This document shows positions 55,947-64,000 of a stretch of DNA of 64,000 nt, piece after piece. Made by a program: the position numbers and the translations under genes. Position 1 is the stretch's first letter. The number at the start of each line of letters is the position of its first letter. The stretch is from contig JBFGKE010000015.1 of the NCBI GenBank assembly GCA_041576815.1, positions 1-64,000 of the forward strand. The letters run 5' to 3'. The notes beneath the pieces are model-generated. The model was not told the DNA's origin. It worked only from the letters and a program-made list of their open reading frames with translations, and did not search any database. The stretch comes from SG8-38 sp041576815 (GTDB lineage Bacteria; Myxococcota_A; Polyangia; Polyangiales; Houyiibacteriaceae).

Positions 55947-56973
55947 TCGCGTCGGCAGCCCACGCGGCAGCCTCTCGCACGACCGCAGACGGGTGCCGTT
56001 GCCGGGTCTCGTTCAACACCGGGAGGTGGATTTCGTTTCCGCGATTCCCCAGCACCACGGCCGCATTGCGCGCCAAACCTTCGCAGCCCGCGCGTTTCAA
56101 CGGGGAGCCCTGAGCCCATGCGGAAAAGCGGGTCTCGTCCATCCGTAGAAACGCCGCGGCCTCGAGCCCGTCCCAACGGTCGCCCGGACGGAACGCCTCG
56201 AGCGCGAGGCTCGCCGCCGCGGAGGTCTGGTTGTAGGGGCACACATCTTGGCAAACGTCGCAGCCGAACATCCACGGGCCGACCGCTGTTCGATGCTCCG
56301 TTGGGATCGGGCCCTTCCGCTCGATCGTGAGATACGAAATGCACTTTCGTGCGTCGAGCTCGCGTGGGCCTGCGAAAGCCCGTGTGGGGCAGGCATCGAG
56401 GCAGGCGGTGCAGCTCCCACAGCGACGTTGGATCGGCCGATCCGCGCCGAGGCTCGCCGTCGTCACGACCACGGCCAGAAACACGTGCGAGCCGATGCCG
56501 GGGACGATTAGGCAGCAGTTCTTCCCGACGAATCCGACGCCGGCCCGCTCTGCCCAGGCACGCTCGAACACCGGCTTGGAGTCCACGGCAAGGCGCGCCC
56601 GAAAGCCAGCGCCGTCGAGCAACTGCACCACGCGCCGGCCGCGCTTCGTCAGCACGTTGTGGTAGTCGCGCCCGAGCGCGTACTTCGCGACGCGCGCAGG
56701 CGGCGGCCCCTCGTAGCTTTCCGGCCCGCCGTACGGCGCCGCCATGACGACCACGCTCTTGGCGCCGTCGAGCATCCTCGGATGGGACGGGTCCTTGCGC
56801 ACCGGCGCGGTGTCCTCCATCCAGGACATCTGCCCGTGCCGCCCGGCCGAGAGCCACGCGTCGAGCTGCGCGCCCTCTTCGGAGAGAAGCTCGGCGCGCG
56901 CCACGCCGACGCGAACGAACCCCTCCGCTTCCGCCGCCGCTTTGACCCGCGCGGTCAACGCCGCATCAGGCAT
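55918..56973 (-). CDS. queG: Epoxyqueuosine reductase
   Basis: 351 residues from ATG 56973, whose first base overlaps the TGA of the upstream TonB-like gene (TGATG); a GTG three bases earlier is an alternative. It performs the last step of queuosine synthesis on tRNA. Features are a cobalamin-binding N-terminal half (VVVMAAPYGG, ARYALGRDYHN-like KYALGRDYHNVL, GFVGKNCCLIVPGIGSHVFL), then two [4Fe-4S] motifs, CGSCTACLDACP and CDVCQDVCPY. The C-terminal helical repeat is present. Its end overlaps the obgE end by 29 bp. Confidence 0.95.
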   Translation of the reverse strand: MPDAALTARVKAAAEAEGFVRVGVARAELLSEEGAQLDAWLSAGRHGQMSWMEDTAPVRKDPSHPRMLDGAKSVVVMAAPYGGPESYEGPPPARVAKYALGRDYHNVLTKRGRRVVQLLDGAGFRARLAVDSKPVFERAWAERAGVGFVGKNCCLIVPGIGSHVFLAVVVTTASLGADRPIQRRCGSCTACLDACPTRAFAGPRELDARKCISYLTIERKGPIPTEHRTAVGPWMFGCDVCQDVCPYNQTSAAASLALEAFRPGDRWDGLEAAAFLRMDETRFSAWAQGSPLKRAGCEGLARNAAVVLGNRGNEIHLPVLNETRQRHPSAVVREAAAWAADAITRRQACEG

Positions 56974-58571
56974 CACCCGAGGCCGGCGCCGGGAGGCGGA
57001 GGTGGCGCCTTGGGCGCTTCTTCTTCAGGCTCTCTCGGCTGAGCGGGCGGAGACTTCGGAGGCGGACGCTTTGGCTCGTCCTCGTCCTTCGACTCCTCTT
57101 CGCCGCGGGTGCGCCAGGTGGGCTTTGCATCGGCTGGCACGACGGTTTCCCAGTCGGGCTCATCGGTGAGGCCATCCCTCGGTGCAGGCGTACCGCGGGG
57201 GTTCGGCAAGATGTAGGGCTCGGCGTTGAACGTCCCGCACTGCCGCTGGTTCCGATAGAAGCCCCAGTGGAAATAGACGCGCCCGTCGCCGCTCAGGATC
57301 GAAGACGGCGCGGGGGGATACGGCTGCGCGCGCAAAACCGAGTTGAACGCCCCGAAATCGAAGGGCAAGAGGCCACTCGAACGAACCACGCCGACGCGAT
57401 GCACCGAGCCGTCCCGATTGAGCACGATCTCCAGCTTGGTCATGAGCGTCGGATCTTGATAAGGGCTTCCCCCAATCGGGAGGCTGCGAAGAAAGCGATC
57501 CGCGAACTCCTGGTGGATGCGGCGGTGGACCGCGGCAATGTACGTTGCGAAAGGTGACGCAGCCGCGTTGAGCGCCGTGGTTGCACCAGGCTTGACGCCC
57601 GGGACGTAGTTCTCGATCGCGGTTCGAAACTCGTTCCAGGTTTTTTCCCGTGCGATGCCGCGCTGGCTCGACTTCCGCTCCGCCAGATACGCGCGTCGAT
57701 CCTGGTCGAGCTTCTCCGAGCCGACCGCGGCTTCGAACTGCGACCACGAGATCTTGCCGCCGGGCCCGCGCCCCTTGGCGCGCTCGCCACCCCCCTGCCC
57801 GGCATCGTTTGGACGTCGAACGCTGAACGTCCCAGCCGGGTCGGTGATCGTGATGGTCTCGTCGGCCGCGAGGGCTGCACGGTCGCCCCGCGTGTCGGCT
57901 TTCTTGCCATCGGGCGCCTGACTCGACACTCGCTCCGCCTTGATCGGATCGGCTTTGATCGCTTTGTCGGGCCGGGTCCGCTTCGCCTCCTGCTCGGTCA
58001 CTTTGCGCGCGTCGCTGCCCTCTTTGTTCCGGGCCTCCGCAATCTTCTGCTCGCGCGCGTTTCCTTCCTCTTGAAGGGTGTCCGATGGCTTCTGCTGGGC
58101 TCCCGGCGTTGGGGTCGGGTCGTCGCGGACCATGCTTCGGACCCGCGCGACGGTCTCCTGCTCGACGCGGTTGTTCTCCTCGGCCACGAACTGGGGATTT
58201 TCCGGGGGCTCCGCGTCCGGATTGGTGGCGTGCTGCTGAATCGCCTGAACCGACTCGACGGGCACCTCGCGCGGCGCCTTCTCGGCTACTTCGGCCCGCC
58301 CCTTCAGCTCCTCCGGCGGCTTGGTGACGGGCTGACGCTCTTGCCGACGCGCCTGCTTCTTTCGGGCGCGCTGCGACTTCTTATCGGAGGACACGTCGAA
58401 GTCGATCTCGACGGGGTCGGACTGGTGGGAGATGCGCTCCCGTTCGGCCAGCTCCCGGAAGTGATCCGCCAGATCACCCAGCACCTCGTAGACCGGTAGA
58501 TGCACCGATAGGGAGGCGATCAGCGCGAGCGCGAACGCAATGAAGACCGGTTCTCTGTAGCGATGTCGCAC
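56973..58571 (-). CDS. TonB/TolA-like envelope protein with C-terminal Pro-rich tail
   Basis: 532 residues from GTG 58571 (no strong ribosome-binding site; frame remains open to a TTG at 58634). A single N-terminal membrane helix (PVFIAFALALIASLSV) is followed by a long charged periplasmic stalk rich in Lys, Glu, Arg, Gln and Pro. Then a TonB/TolA C-terminal-type domain reads LEIVLNRDGSVHRVGVVRS, FDFGAFNSVLRAQPYPPAPS and VYFHWGFYRN. Unusually about 70 further residues follow, ending in a Glu/Lys/Pro-rich tail (APPPPPGAGLG). TonB transfers inner-membrane energy to outer-membrane receptors. No exbB or exbD is adjacent. It overlaps queG by one base. Confidence 0.8.
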   Translation of the reverse strand: MRHRYREPVFIAFALALIASLSVHLPVYEVLGDLADHFRELAERERISHQSDPVEIDFDVSSDKKSQRARKKQARRQERQPVTKPPEELKGRAEVAEKAPREVPVESVQAIQQHATNPDAEPPENPQFVAEENNRVEQETVARVRSMVRDDPTPTPGAQQKPSDTLQEEGNAREQKIAEARNKEGSDARKVTEQEAKRTRPDKAIKADPIKAERVSSQAPDGKKADTRGDRAALAADETITITDPAGTFSVRRPNDAGQGGGERAKGRGPGGKISWSQFEAAVGSEKLDQDRRAYLAERKSSQRGIAREKTWNEFRTAIENYVPGVKPGATTALNAAASPFATYIAAVHRRIHQEFADRFLRSLPIGGSPYQDPTLMTKLEIVLNRDGSVHRVGVVRSSGLLPFDFGAFNSVLRAQPYPPAPSSILSGDGRVYFHWGFYRNQRQCGTFNAEPYILPNPRGTPAPRDGLTDEPDWETVVPADAKPTWRTRGEEESKDEDEPKRPPPKSPPAQPREPEEEAPKAPPPPPGAGLG

Positions 58572-58575
58572 GGAA

Positions 58576-58658
58576 GTTCTAGGGGTTAACGGACTTCCCC
58601 TAGATAGGGTTACACTACCCCTAGTTCCGAGCAAAGAGTCGACAAGGGGTTAACGGCC
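58576..58658 (-). promoter_or_regulatory. Repeated GGGGTTAACGG / CCCCTAG motifs upstream of the TonB-like gene
   Basis: GGGGTTAACGG occurs at 58582-58592 and again at 58646-58656, 64 bp apart. CCCCTAG and TAGGGTT lie between them, and the first copy is 10 bp upstream of the TonB-like start. The 11-mer TTAACCCCTAG (58589-58579 on the minus strand) also occurs at 62553-62563 ahead of the VWA lipoprotein gene. A shared operator is possible, but coincidence is not excluded. Confidence 0.35.
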
Positions 58659-59918
58659 CCGGGCCGACGGCACGCTCCGAGCACCCCCGAAACCCCCGCC
58701 CGAAGGCCGGCCGCCATATCGCCCCCCGATGCCGCCAAAGCTGCTCGGCCGGCTGAAACCGCCGCGTGACGTGCCGAAGCTCGGACGCGCGGAGCGACCG
58801 CTTCGTGCTGACCCCACGCTCGACCGGGAGCCGTTGTTGCCAACGGTGCGGTTGACATTCCCACCCCGCCGGCGGACCGAGCTCGTCCCAGCCGTTGGGC
58901 TCGTGCGCGGCCGTGTGACCATGCCTGTGCGCGCGCGCGGAGCCGGTGCGGTGCGCGTCAACGTCGAGGCTCCGCCCGGGCGGCCGACTGTGGATGCTCG
59001 CGACGCCGACGGAGGAACGCGATCGACGACCGTGCCGGCACGTCCTACGTTCGGCCGTGCGCGACCGACGGCGGGTGCCCGGGTCGACGGCGTGCGCTGC
59101 AGGCTGGGCGCACGACCCGACGGAGCTCGTCCAACCGTCGAGGCTCGGGTGGCGGGTGCGCGCGTGATCGGCGGCGTACGGGTCGCCGGAACACGATTCA
59201 CCGACGGCCTGCGGCCCACGGCGGGAGCTCGTGGCGCGTACCCGGGGCGCCGCGGCACTACAGCTCGGCTCGGCGCACGAGGCGCGGTTCGCACGGTCGT
59301 CGGCCGACGCGGGACGCCACGGTACACCGGGACCGGACGGCGCGTGTGGTAGTAGGGACGGTAGTACGGCGGGAACCACGCCCACGGGCGATAGTAGCCG
59401 AAGCCGACATACACGCCGCAGGGCCGATAGTAGCCCGGCACGAACCACCAGACGTTCGTATAGAAATCCCAGCGCGGATGCACGAAGACGTAGTCGACAC
59501 GCTGCACGACACAGTGGCCATCGACCCACACGTAATTGCCGTTCGAGTACGACCAGTGGCCGTCGACCCAAATACCGTTCTGCGGGCAGGTCGGCTGCTG
59601 GACCACCACGGTCTGTGGCGCGGGTGGCGCTTCGGCGGTGGCCGCAACGGGATCGGGCTCTTGGACCACGATCACGGTCTCACCGTCGACTACCTCGGTC
59701 GTGCCGTCCTCCGCCTCGATGACTACGTAGACGGTATCGCCGTTCGTCTCGACCGTGGTGGTCGACGGCCGCGCGTAGCCGTCGTGTGAAACGCCGTGCT
59801 GATAGTCGGCGGTCCCACCGTAGCCATCGGGTCCCTCGTAGTCGGCCGCCGCCGGAGTGACCGAAACCGTGACGATCGATAGGGCAGCCACCGCCGCAAG
59901 CCGTGCAAGGGAATCCAT
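58650..59918 (-). CDS. YXWGXW-type exported protein with long basic low-complexity tail
   Basis: 422 residues. AGGAGG five bases before ATG 59918 decides the start. A signal peptide (LARLAAVAALSIVTVSVTPAAA) is followed by a YXWGXW-like region with GIWVDGHWSYSNGNYVWVDG, HPRWDFYTNVWWFVPGYY and several FGYYRPW-type aromatic turns. The last 200 residues are Arg/Pro/Thr/Ser low complexity with an APxVGRxPS-like period, rich in positive charge. Such proteins are thought to be surface or matrix proteins; function is unknown. It lies immediately upstream of the TonB-like gene, so co-expression is possible. Confidence 0.8.
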   Translation of the reverse strand: MDSLARLAAVAALSIVTVSVTPAAADYEGPDGYGGTADYQHGVSHDGYARPSTTTVETNGDTVYVVIEAEDGTTEVVDGETVIVVQEPDPVAATAEAPPAPQTVVVQQPTCPQNGIWVDGHWSYSNGNYVWVDGHCVVQRVDYVFVHPRWDFYTNVWWFVPGYYRPCGVYVGFGYYRPWAWFPPYYRPYYHTRRPVPVYRGVPRRPTTVRTAPRAPSRAVVPRRPGYAPRAPAVGRRPSVNRVPATRTPPITRAPATRASTVGRAPSGRAPSLQRTPSTRAPAVGRARPNVGRAGTVVDRVPPSASRASTVGRPGGASTLTRTAPAPRARTGMVTRPRTSPTAGTSSVRRRGGNVNRTVGNNGSRSSVGSARSGRSARPSFGTSRGGFSRPSSFGGIGGRYGGRPSGGGFGGARSVPSARGR

Positions 59919-60031
59919 CAAGCCTCCTAATTGTGTACGCCGGCATCGACCCACCGTCACCCCCCCGGCCTGGAGCGAGCCCAGCCCCCTCGACAGAGCG
60001 GCCAGAAAGTGCTTGGTTTGCGGCGGTCCTG

Positions 60032-61150
60032 ATGCCTTCACAACCCATAGACGGAGCGACCCAGGAACTTCTTCAACGCTATGGATTCGAGGACATTCCC
60101 TTCGAATCGTTGAGAGAACGGCTGGCCCGGGGAGAGCTCGGCAGCGCCCAGAACCGGATCACCGGCCAGGTCGAGCCGCCGGACGAAGGGGATCTCCACG
60201 CCCTCCCCCCATTGGGCGGCGAGGTCCGGCAAGCCCTCGCCAATCGGGGCGCCGAGGCGATGGCCCGCGGCGAGGTTGCTGCGGTGATCCTGGCCGGGGG
60301 CATGGCGACGCGATTTGGCGGGGTCGTCAAAGCCGCGGTCGAGGTTCTGGACGGTTCGTCCTTTCTCGAGCTCAAGCTCCGCGACATCGAAGCCACCGCG
60401 GCGCGGGCGGGTGCGACGATTCCAGTCTATCTGATGACGAGCTTCGCAACGGACGATGCGATTCGCACGATGGCCGATCGACTCAGCACCGAGCGATGCC
60501 CGATTCGAACCTTCCCGCAGTTCATTTCACTTCGCGTCACACCCCAGGGCGAGCTTTTTCGTGAAGCCTCGGGCGAGCTCTCCCCGCACGCACCTGGGCA
60601 CGGGGACCTCACGTTTGCGCTTCGCCGCTCGGGCATCTTGAAGGCATTCCGCGACGCCGGCGGCCGAGCGCTCATGATGTCGAACGTCGACAACCTGACC
60701 GCGACCCTGGACCCGGCGGTCATCGGCGCGCACCTCGCATCCGGCGCGGCGCTGTGCGCGGAGATGGCGCCGAAGGAGCCGGGTGACAAAGGGGGCGCAC
60801 CCGCCCGCGTGGACGGGAAGCCGCAAATCGTCGAGGCGTTTCGCTTCCCCGAGGACTTCGACCAGGAGCGCATTCCGGTCTTCAATACCAACACGTTCGT
60901 GCTCGACGCCAAATCGATCGACACCGATTTCCCGTTGACTTGGTTTGCCGTCGCAAAGACGGTGGATGGAATGCCAGCGATTCAGTTCGAACGTCTCGTC
61001 GGCGAGCTCACCGCCTTTCTCGACCCGGCGTTTCTCCGCGTCGAGCGGCACGGACCGGACGCGCGCTTTCAGCCGATCAAGGCTCCAGCCGACATGGACA
61101 AAGAGCGCCCCAACATCATCACGGCGCTCAAAGCCCGCGGCAGCCTCTAG
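60032..61150 (+). CDS. UTP-sugar-1-phosphate uridylyltransferase (UGPase/UAP-like)
   Basis: 372 residues from ATG 60032. Nucleotide-sugar pyrophosphorylase fold: AAVILAGGMATRFGGVVKAA (signature G-G-x-A-T-R with catalytic Lys), YLMTSFATDD, FALRRSGILKAF, ALMMSNVDNLTATLDPAVIG and FNTNTFVLDA. The pattern matches the eukaryote-like UGP/UAP branch more than bacterial GalU. The product is UDP-glucose or UDP-N-acetylhexosamine. No glycosyltransferase cluster is adjacent. It converges with rlmN with a 4-bp overlap at the stops. Confidence 0.85.
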   Translation: MPSQPIDGATQELLQRYGFEDIPFESLRERLARGELGSAQNRITGQVEPPDEGDLHALPPLGGEVRQALANRGAEAMARGEVAAVILAGGMATRFGGVVKAAVEVLDGSSFLELKLRDIEATAARAGATIPVYLMTSFATDDAIRTMADRLSTERCPIRTFPQFISLRVTPQGELFREASGELSPHAPGHGDLTFALRRSGILKAFRDAGGRALMMSNVDNLTATLDPAVIGAHLASGAALCAEMAPKEPGDKGGAPARVDGKPQIVEAFRFPEDFDQERIPVFNTNTFVLDAKSIDTDFPLTWFAVAKTVDGMPAIQFERLVGELTAFLDPAFLRVERHGPDARFQPIKAPADMDKERPNIITALKARGSL

Positions 61151-62298
61151 GCACCACGCGCCGGCGCCACGCTTCTCCGGCTTTCGCCGTGAAATGCGAG
61201 CTGGCCGCATGCCGCGGCCACGTCGTCGCCTCGCGTCTTGCGCACGAACACCGACATCCCTCGGCGCACGAGCGCATCGCGAAAGCGCGTCACGTGCTCG
61301 GAGCGCGGCGCCCTCAAGGTCGACTCGGAGATTGGATTCATCGGGATCAAATTGATCTTCACGGGCACGCCGCGGAGCAGCTCGACCATTCGCGCGGCGT
61401 CCTGGGCAGAGTCGTTGATGCCGCGGATCAATGTGTATTCGATGGTGATGCGCTGCCGCTTCGATAGGGGATAGCGGCGGAGCGCGGCGATGAGCTCGTC
61501 GAGACCATGTTTCCGATTCACCGGCATGATTCGGCTTCGGTCGTCGTCCCGCACCGCGTGAAGCGAAACAGCGAGCTGAATCTGCCCGTCGAAATCCCGC
61601 CCGAGCCGATCGATTTGCTTCACCAAACCGCTGGTCGAAACCGTCACGCGGCGTTTGGAGAGATCGAGCCCATCGGGGTGCGTCAAGAGCACGAGCGTTC
61701 GCGCAACCGCCTCGTAGTTGTGAAGCGGCTCGCCCATGCCCATGAAGACGACGTTGCGGATCCGCTGTCCGGGCTGGAGATCGCGGCGGCCCAGAAGCAC
61801 CTGCGCGACGATTTCCGCATCGCTCATCTGGCGCTTGAGCCCGGCGACGCCCGAGGCACAAAAAACGCAGCCCATGGCGCACCCCACCTGACTGGAGATG
61901 CACTGCGTCACCATCGAGGGGTCTTCGAGCTGTGGGATGAGCACGGTCTCGACCCTTTCGCCGTCTTCCATGCCGACCAAGAGCTTCTTCGTGCCGTCGC
62001 TCGACGCGTGCGACGACACGACGGAGAGCGGCCATCGCAAGCCTTCGCGTTCGAGTCGCTCGCGAAGAGATTTTGGCAGATTGGTCATTTCCGAAGGATC
62101 GAGAACACCCTGCCGGTGAATCCAATCGAAGATCTGTTTGCCGCGGTACGCGGGCTCGCCCCACGCACGCGCCTCGGCAACCCATTCCTCGGGCAGACGA
62201 GCAAGGGGATGCGTGGGCGGCGACAAGGCCTCGGCGGAAAGCTTCACGGTGCGGACGGGGTGCCAGAGGCGGGGCCTCGGCGCAATCGGGCGCCCCAT
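61147..62298 (-). CDS. rlmN: Dual-specificity 23S rRNA/tRNA adenine-C2 methyltransferase
   Basis: 383 residues from ATG 62298 (a downstream GTG is possible). Radical SAM motif CAMGCVFC binds the [4Fe-4S] cluster. The family shows YRGKQIFDWIHRQGV, SMVTQCISSQVGCAMGCVF, VFMGMGEPLHNYEAV, LAVSLHAVRDDDRSRIMPVN and IPMNPISES. C-terminal Cys in DVAAACGQLA would be the second catalytic cysteine that forms the methylene-linked intermediate. It methylates A2503 of 23S rRNA and A37 of some tRNAs. Confidence 0.96.
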   Translation of the reverse strand: MGRPIAPRPRLWHPVRTVKLSAEALSPPTHPLARLPEEWVAEARAWGEPAYRGKQIFDWIHRQGVLDPSEMTNLPKSLRERLEREGLRWPLSVVSSHASSDGTKKLLVGMEDGERVETVLIPQLEDPSMVTQCISSQVGCAMGCVFCASGVAGLKRQMSDAEIVAQVLLGRRDLQPGQRIRNVVFMGMGEPLHNYEAVARTLVLLTHPDGLDLSKRRVTVSTSGLVKQIDRLGRDFDGQIQLAVSLHAVRDDDRSRIMPVNRKHGLDELIAALRRYPLSKRQRITIEYTLIRGINDSAQDAARMVELLRGVPVKINLIPMNPISESTLRAPRSEHVTRFRDALVRRGMSVFVRKTRGDDVAAACGQLAFHGESRRSVAPARGA

Positions 62299-62331
62299 TG
62301 ACAAGACGGTGAGGCGACGCACGTTGCGCGC

Positions 62332-62547
62332 ATGGATCGTCCCGGTACAGCAGCGGTTTTGTCGTTTCTCATCCCCGGCCTCGGCCAGTTCTACAACGGC
62401 AAATTCCTACGCGGCCTCGTCTGGCTGATCGTCACCCCTGGGCTTTGGATCGGCAGCGGTGGCTTCCTCGGCTGGGTCTGCCACGTCGTGTCGTCGTACA
62501 TGGCTTACCAGTGGGCGCAGGATAACCCGCCGCTCCTCGAGGAGTAG
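62332..62547 (+). CDS. Small TM2-like membrane protein
   Basis: 71 residues. The N-terminus LSFLIPGLGQFYNGKFLRGL is the TM2-type motif and is followed by a second hydrophobic helix (LIVTPGLWIGSGGFLGWVCH) and a short acidic tail. TM2 proteins have two membrane helices joined by a short turn; function is usually unknown. It lies 33 bp upstream of the divergent rlmN start region and 64 bp before the VWA lipoprotein. Confidence 0.75.
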   Translation: MDRPGTAAVLSFLIPGLGQFYNGKFLRGLVWLIVTPGLWIGSGGFLGWVCHVVSSYMAYQWAQDNPPLLEE

Positions 62548-62611
62548 CGTTTTTAACCCCTAGGGTTGTCCCTCTCGGAGCGACTGTTATCCTGTGCCGA
62601 GGGGGAATGGG

Positions 62612-63871
62612 ATGAATCGATCGCTTTTGGCGTCGGTGATCGCGGTCGTCGTTTGGGTCGGCTGTGACTCGACCAGCCCGGGAGAAGGCCCGGTTCGGTT
62701 GGGGGATCTGCCGAGCATTTGCGGCGAGGCGGGCGCGCCTTCGGGATGCGGCGAGCCGTGTTTGAGCGACTCCACATGCGGCGCGGGCACGTTTTGCGAC
62801 AACGCAACGTGCATTGCGGTGTGCACGCCGCAGGGCGGACAGTGCGGGTCGACGGGTGAGTGCATCGCCAACGGCCGCTGCGTACCGGTGTTCGGAGACG
62901 GGGGGGTCACCTCCGATGGCTCGGTGTGTGGGGAGCTCGAGGTCAATACCGACCGCGTCATTCCGAACATCATGATCATCGTCGACCGGAGCGGCAGTAT
63001 GCGGCGCGACTTCGAAGGCGACTGCCCCTTTCTCGGCAACGGTTGCCCGAGCTCGGGGACGCCCAACCCGGACTATGACCAGGGACGGTGGGACGCGGTC
63101 GAGCAGGCCCTCGTGGGGACTGACGGTTTGGTTCGGAGGCTGGATGCCATTGCGCGCTTCGGCCTGACCCTCTACTGGAAGCCGGGCGAGGATCCACCCG
63201 CGATGTCGGATGGCGACATGTGCGCGAGCACCGACGGTGTCGCGTTTGGTCAAGGCCTCGACAATGCCGACGCGATCGCACTGAGCTTCGCGGCGAACGA
63301 CCCGAATGGATACACGCCTACGGCGGAGGCGATCGAGTCCGTGACCGACTCACTGATCGTGCAGCCACCACCCGAAGGGCCGACCGTGTATCTGCTTGCA
63401 ACCGATGGGCTGCCGAATGGGTGCGACCAAGATGGAGAGGCGCTCGATCGCAACAACAGTGTCGACGCGGTCGAACGGGCGTTTGGCCGCGGCATCGAGA
63501 CCTACGTGCTCGGCGTGAACTTCGATGACGCGCACCTGCAGGATCTCGCCAACGCGGGCCGCGGCGTAGCCTCGGGCGCGACGCTTTGGACAGCGGACAG
63601 CGTGGCGGAGCTGCAGACCGCGCTCGAACAAATCGTCGGTCAGAACATCCCGTGCACGGTCAGCCTCACCGACGGCACCATCGACACCGCGCAAGCGTGC
63701 GAGGGCGAGCTTCGACTGAACGGCGAGCTCCTCACCTGCAACGACGCCGAGCGGGGCTGGCGCGCGATCGACGGCAACACCGTCGAGCTCACCGGCTCCG
63801 CGTGCCTCGACTGGCGCCGCGGCAACGCCGACCTCGAAGCCGTCTTCCCCTGCTACGTCCTAGTGCAGTAG
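62612..63871 (+). CDS. VWA domain lipoprotein
   Basis: 419 residues from ATG 62612 with GGGGGAA five bases upstream. A hydrophobic signal ends in WVGC, a possible lipobox. The Cys-rich N-terminal part (CGEPCLSDSTCGAGTFCDNA, CTPQGGQCGSTGECIANGRC) is a knottin-like or EGF-like repeat often found in Myxococcota lipoproteins. A VWA domain follows with MIDAS DRSGSM and TDGLPNGCD. Several paired Cys continue to the end. Surface adhesion or protein binding is likely; partner unknown. An 11-mer TTAACCCCTAG lies about 50 bp upstream. Confidence 0.85.
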   Translation: MNRSLLASVIAVVVWVGCDSTSPGEGPVRLGDLPSICGEAGAPSGCGEPCLSDSTCGAGTFCDNATCIAVCTPQGGQCGSTGECIANGRCVPVFGDGGVTSDGSVCGELEVNTDRVIPNIMIIVDRSGSMRRDFEGDCPFLGNGCPSSGTPNPDYDQGRWDAVEQALVGTDGLVRRLDAIARFGLTLYWKPGEDPPAMSDGDMCASTDGVAFGQGLDNADAIALSFAANDPNGYTPTAEAIESVTDSLIVQPPPEGPTVYLLATDGLPNGCDQDGEALDRNNSVDAVERAFGRGIETYVLGVNFDDAHLQDLANAGRGVASGATLWTADSVAELQTALEQIVGQNIPCTVSLTDGTIDTAQACEGELRLNGELLTCNDAERGWRAIDGNTVELTGSACLDWRRGNADLEAVFPCYVLVQ

Positions 63872-63888
63872 GGCCTGCCCGATCACCC

Positions 63889-64000
63889 CTACTTCTTCAG
63901 CACTTCCTGCACTCTGTTGAGGAGGGAGCGGGAGTACATCCGGCCGACCAGGGATTCTCTGGCTTTGTATTGGACCGCTTCCCACTGACGCTGCGCGCGG
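63889..64000 (-). CDS. C-terminal end of an unidentified protein, partial
   Basis: On the minus strand 37 codons are open from the right edge to TAG 63889-63891. The residues include RQWEAVQYKARESLVGRMYS, then LLNRVQEVLKK, an amphipathic charged helix. Codon use fits the region, but too little is present to name the family. It converges with the VWA lipoprotein, leaving 17 bp between the stops. Confidence 0.5.
   Translation of the reverse strand, partial: RAQRQWEAVQYKARESLVGRMYSRSLLNRVQEVLKK

Overview
The window is a gene-dense, high-GC bacterial chromosome segment. It looks like Myxococcota (deltaproteobacterial lineage, probably a Polyangia relative). The clues are many lipoproteins and secreted proteins with glycine-rich linkers, a C-terminal Cys / membrane helix / Arg sorting tail of MYXO-CTERM type, an MXAN_2562-like beta-barrel, Ycf48-like and choice-of-anchor-Q surface proteins, and a giant all-TPR protein. 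This placement rests on family resemblance read by eye, not on a phylogeny. GTG starts, 4-bp ATGA/GTGA overlaps and convergent genes overlapping at their stops are common. I see no rRNA, CRISPR array, phage, transposase or integrase gene.

Layout. 1-4045: surface/secreted block. It holds the tail of a Ycf48-like repeat protein, a decayed remnant of a choice-of-anchor-Q protein, a serine-hydrolase lipoprotein, a right-handed beta-helix protein, and a tiny secreted protein made of three 14-residue CPGDED cassettes. 4073-12142: housekeeping (trpE, glyA, coaBC, a YciO-type Sua5 protein, apaG, a 3-methyladenine glycosylase, a DUF481 porin-like protein) with two unknowns. 12493-12670: tRNA-Gln(CTG) and tRNA-Glu(CTC) on the minus strand, with a clear terminator. 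12917-15728: a siroheme nitrite/sulfite reductase with an extra C-terminal domain, plus an unknown partner. 15784-25098: lipoprotein, Nudix hydrolase, TolC, asd, a MYXO-CTERM-like glycine-rich protein, a beta-barrel, truA, a gluzincin membrane peptidase, a small basic protein and a class IV aminotransferase.

25102-36339 is one gene, a protein of about 3,745 residues made almost entirely of TPR-like helical repeats. It is followed by a four-helix membrane protein with one His near each helix start, HMG-CoA lyase, an M18 aminopeptidase and a cytochrome P450. 40858-44520 is a minus-strand yceD-rpmF-fabG-acpP-fabF-rpiB operon that lacks plsX, fabH and fabD between rpmF and fabG and ends in a small four-Cys protein. 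44700-46731 is a MoxR ATPase / VWA (CoxE-like) pair. 47324-52714 holds hisS, a PHP/DUF3604 protein and a sulfatase-fold lipoprotein with Thr in place of the formylglycine Cys/Ser.

52795-59918 is an envelope-oriented region: a membrane-anchored response-regulator fusion with a PEGA-like extracytoplasmic end, obgE, queG, a TonB/TolA-like protein and a YXWGXW-type basic low-complexity protein. 60032-64000 holds a UTP-sugar pyrophosphorylase, rlmN, a TM2-like mini-protein, a VWA lipoprotein and the end of an unknown minus-strand gene.

The best candidates for undescribed biology are the CPGDED cassette protein, the giant TPR protein, the REC-TM-PEGA fusion, the four-His membrane protein, the Thr-type sulfatase with its DUF3604 partner, and the TonB-like / YXWGXW neighbourhood with repeated TTAACCCC motifs.
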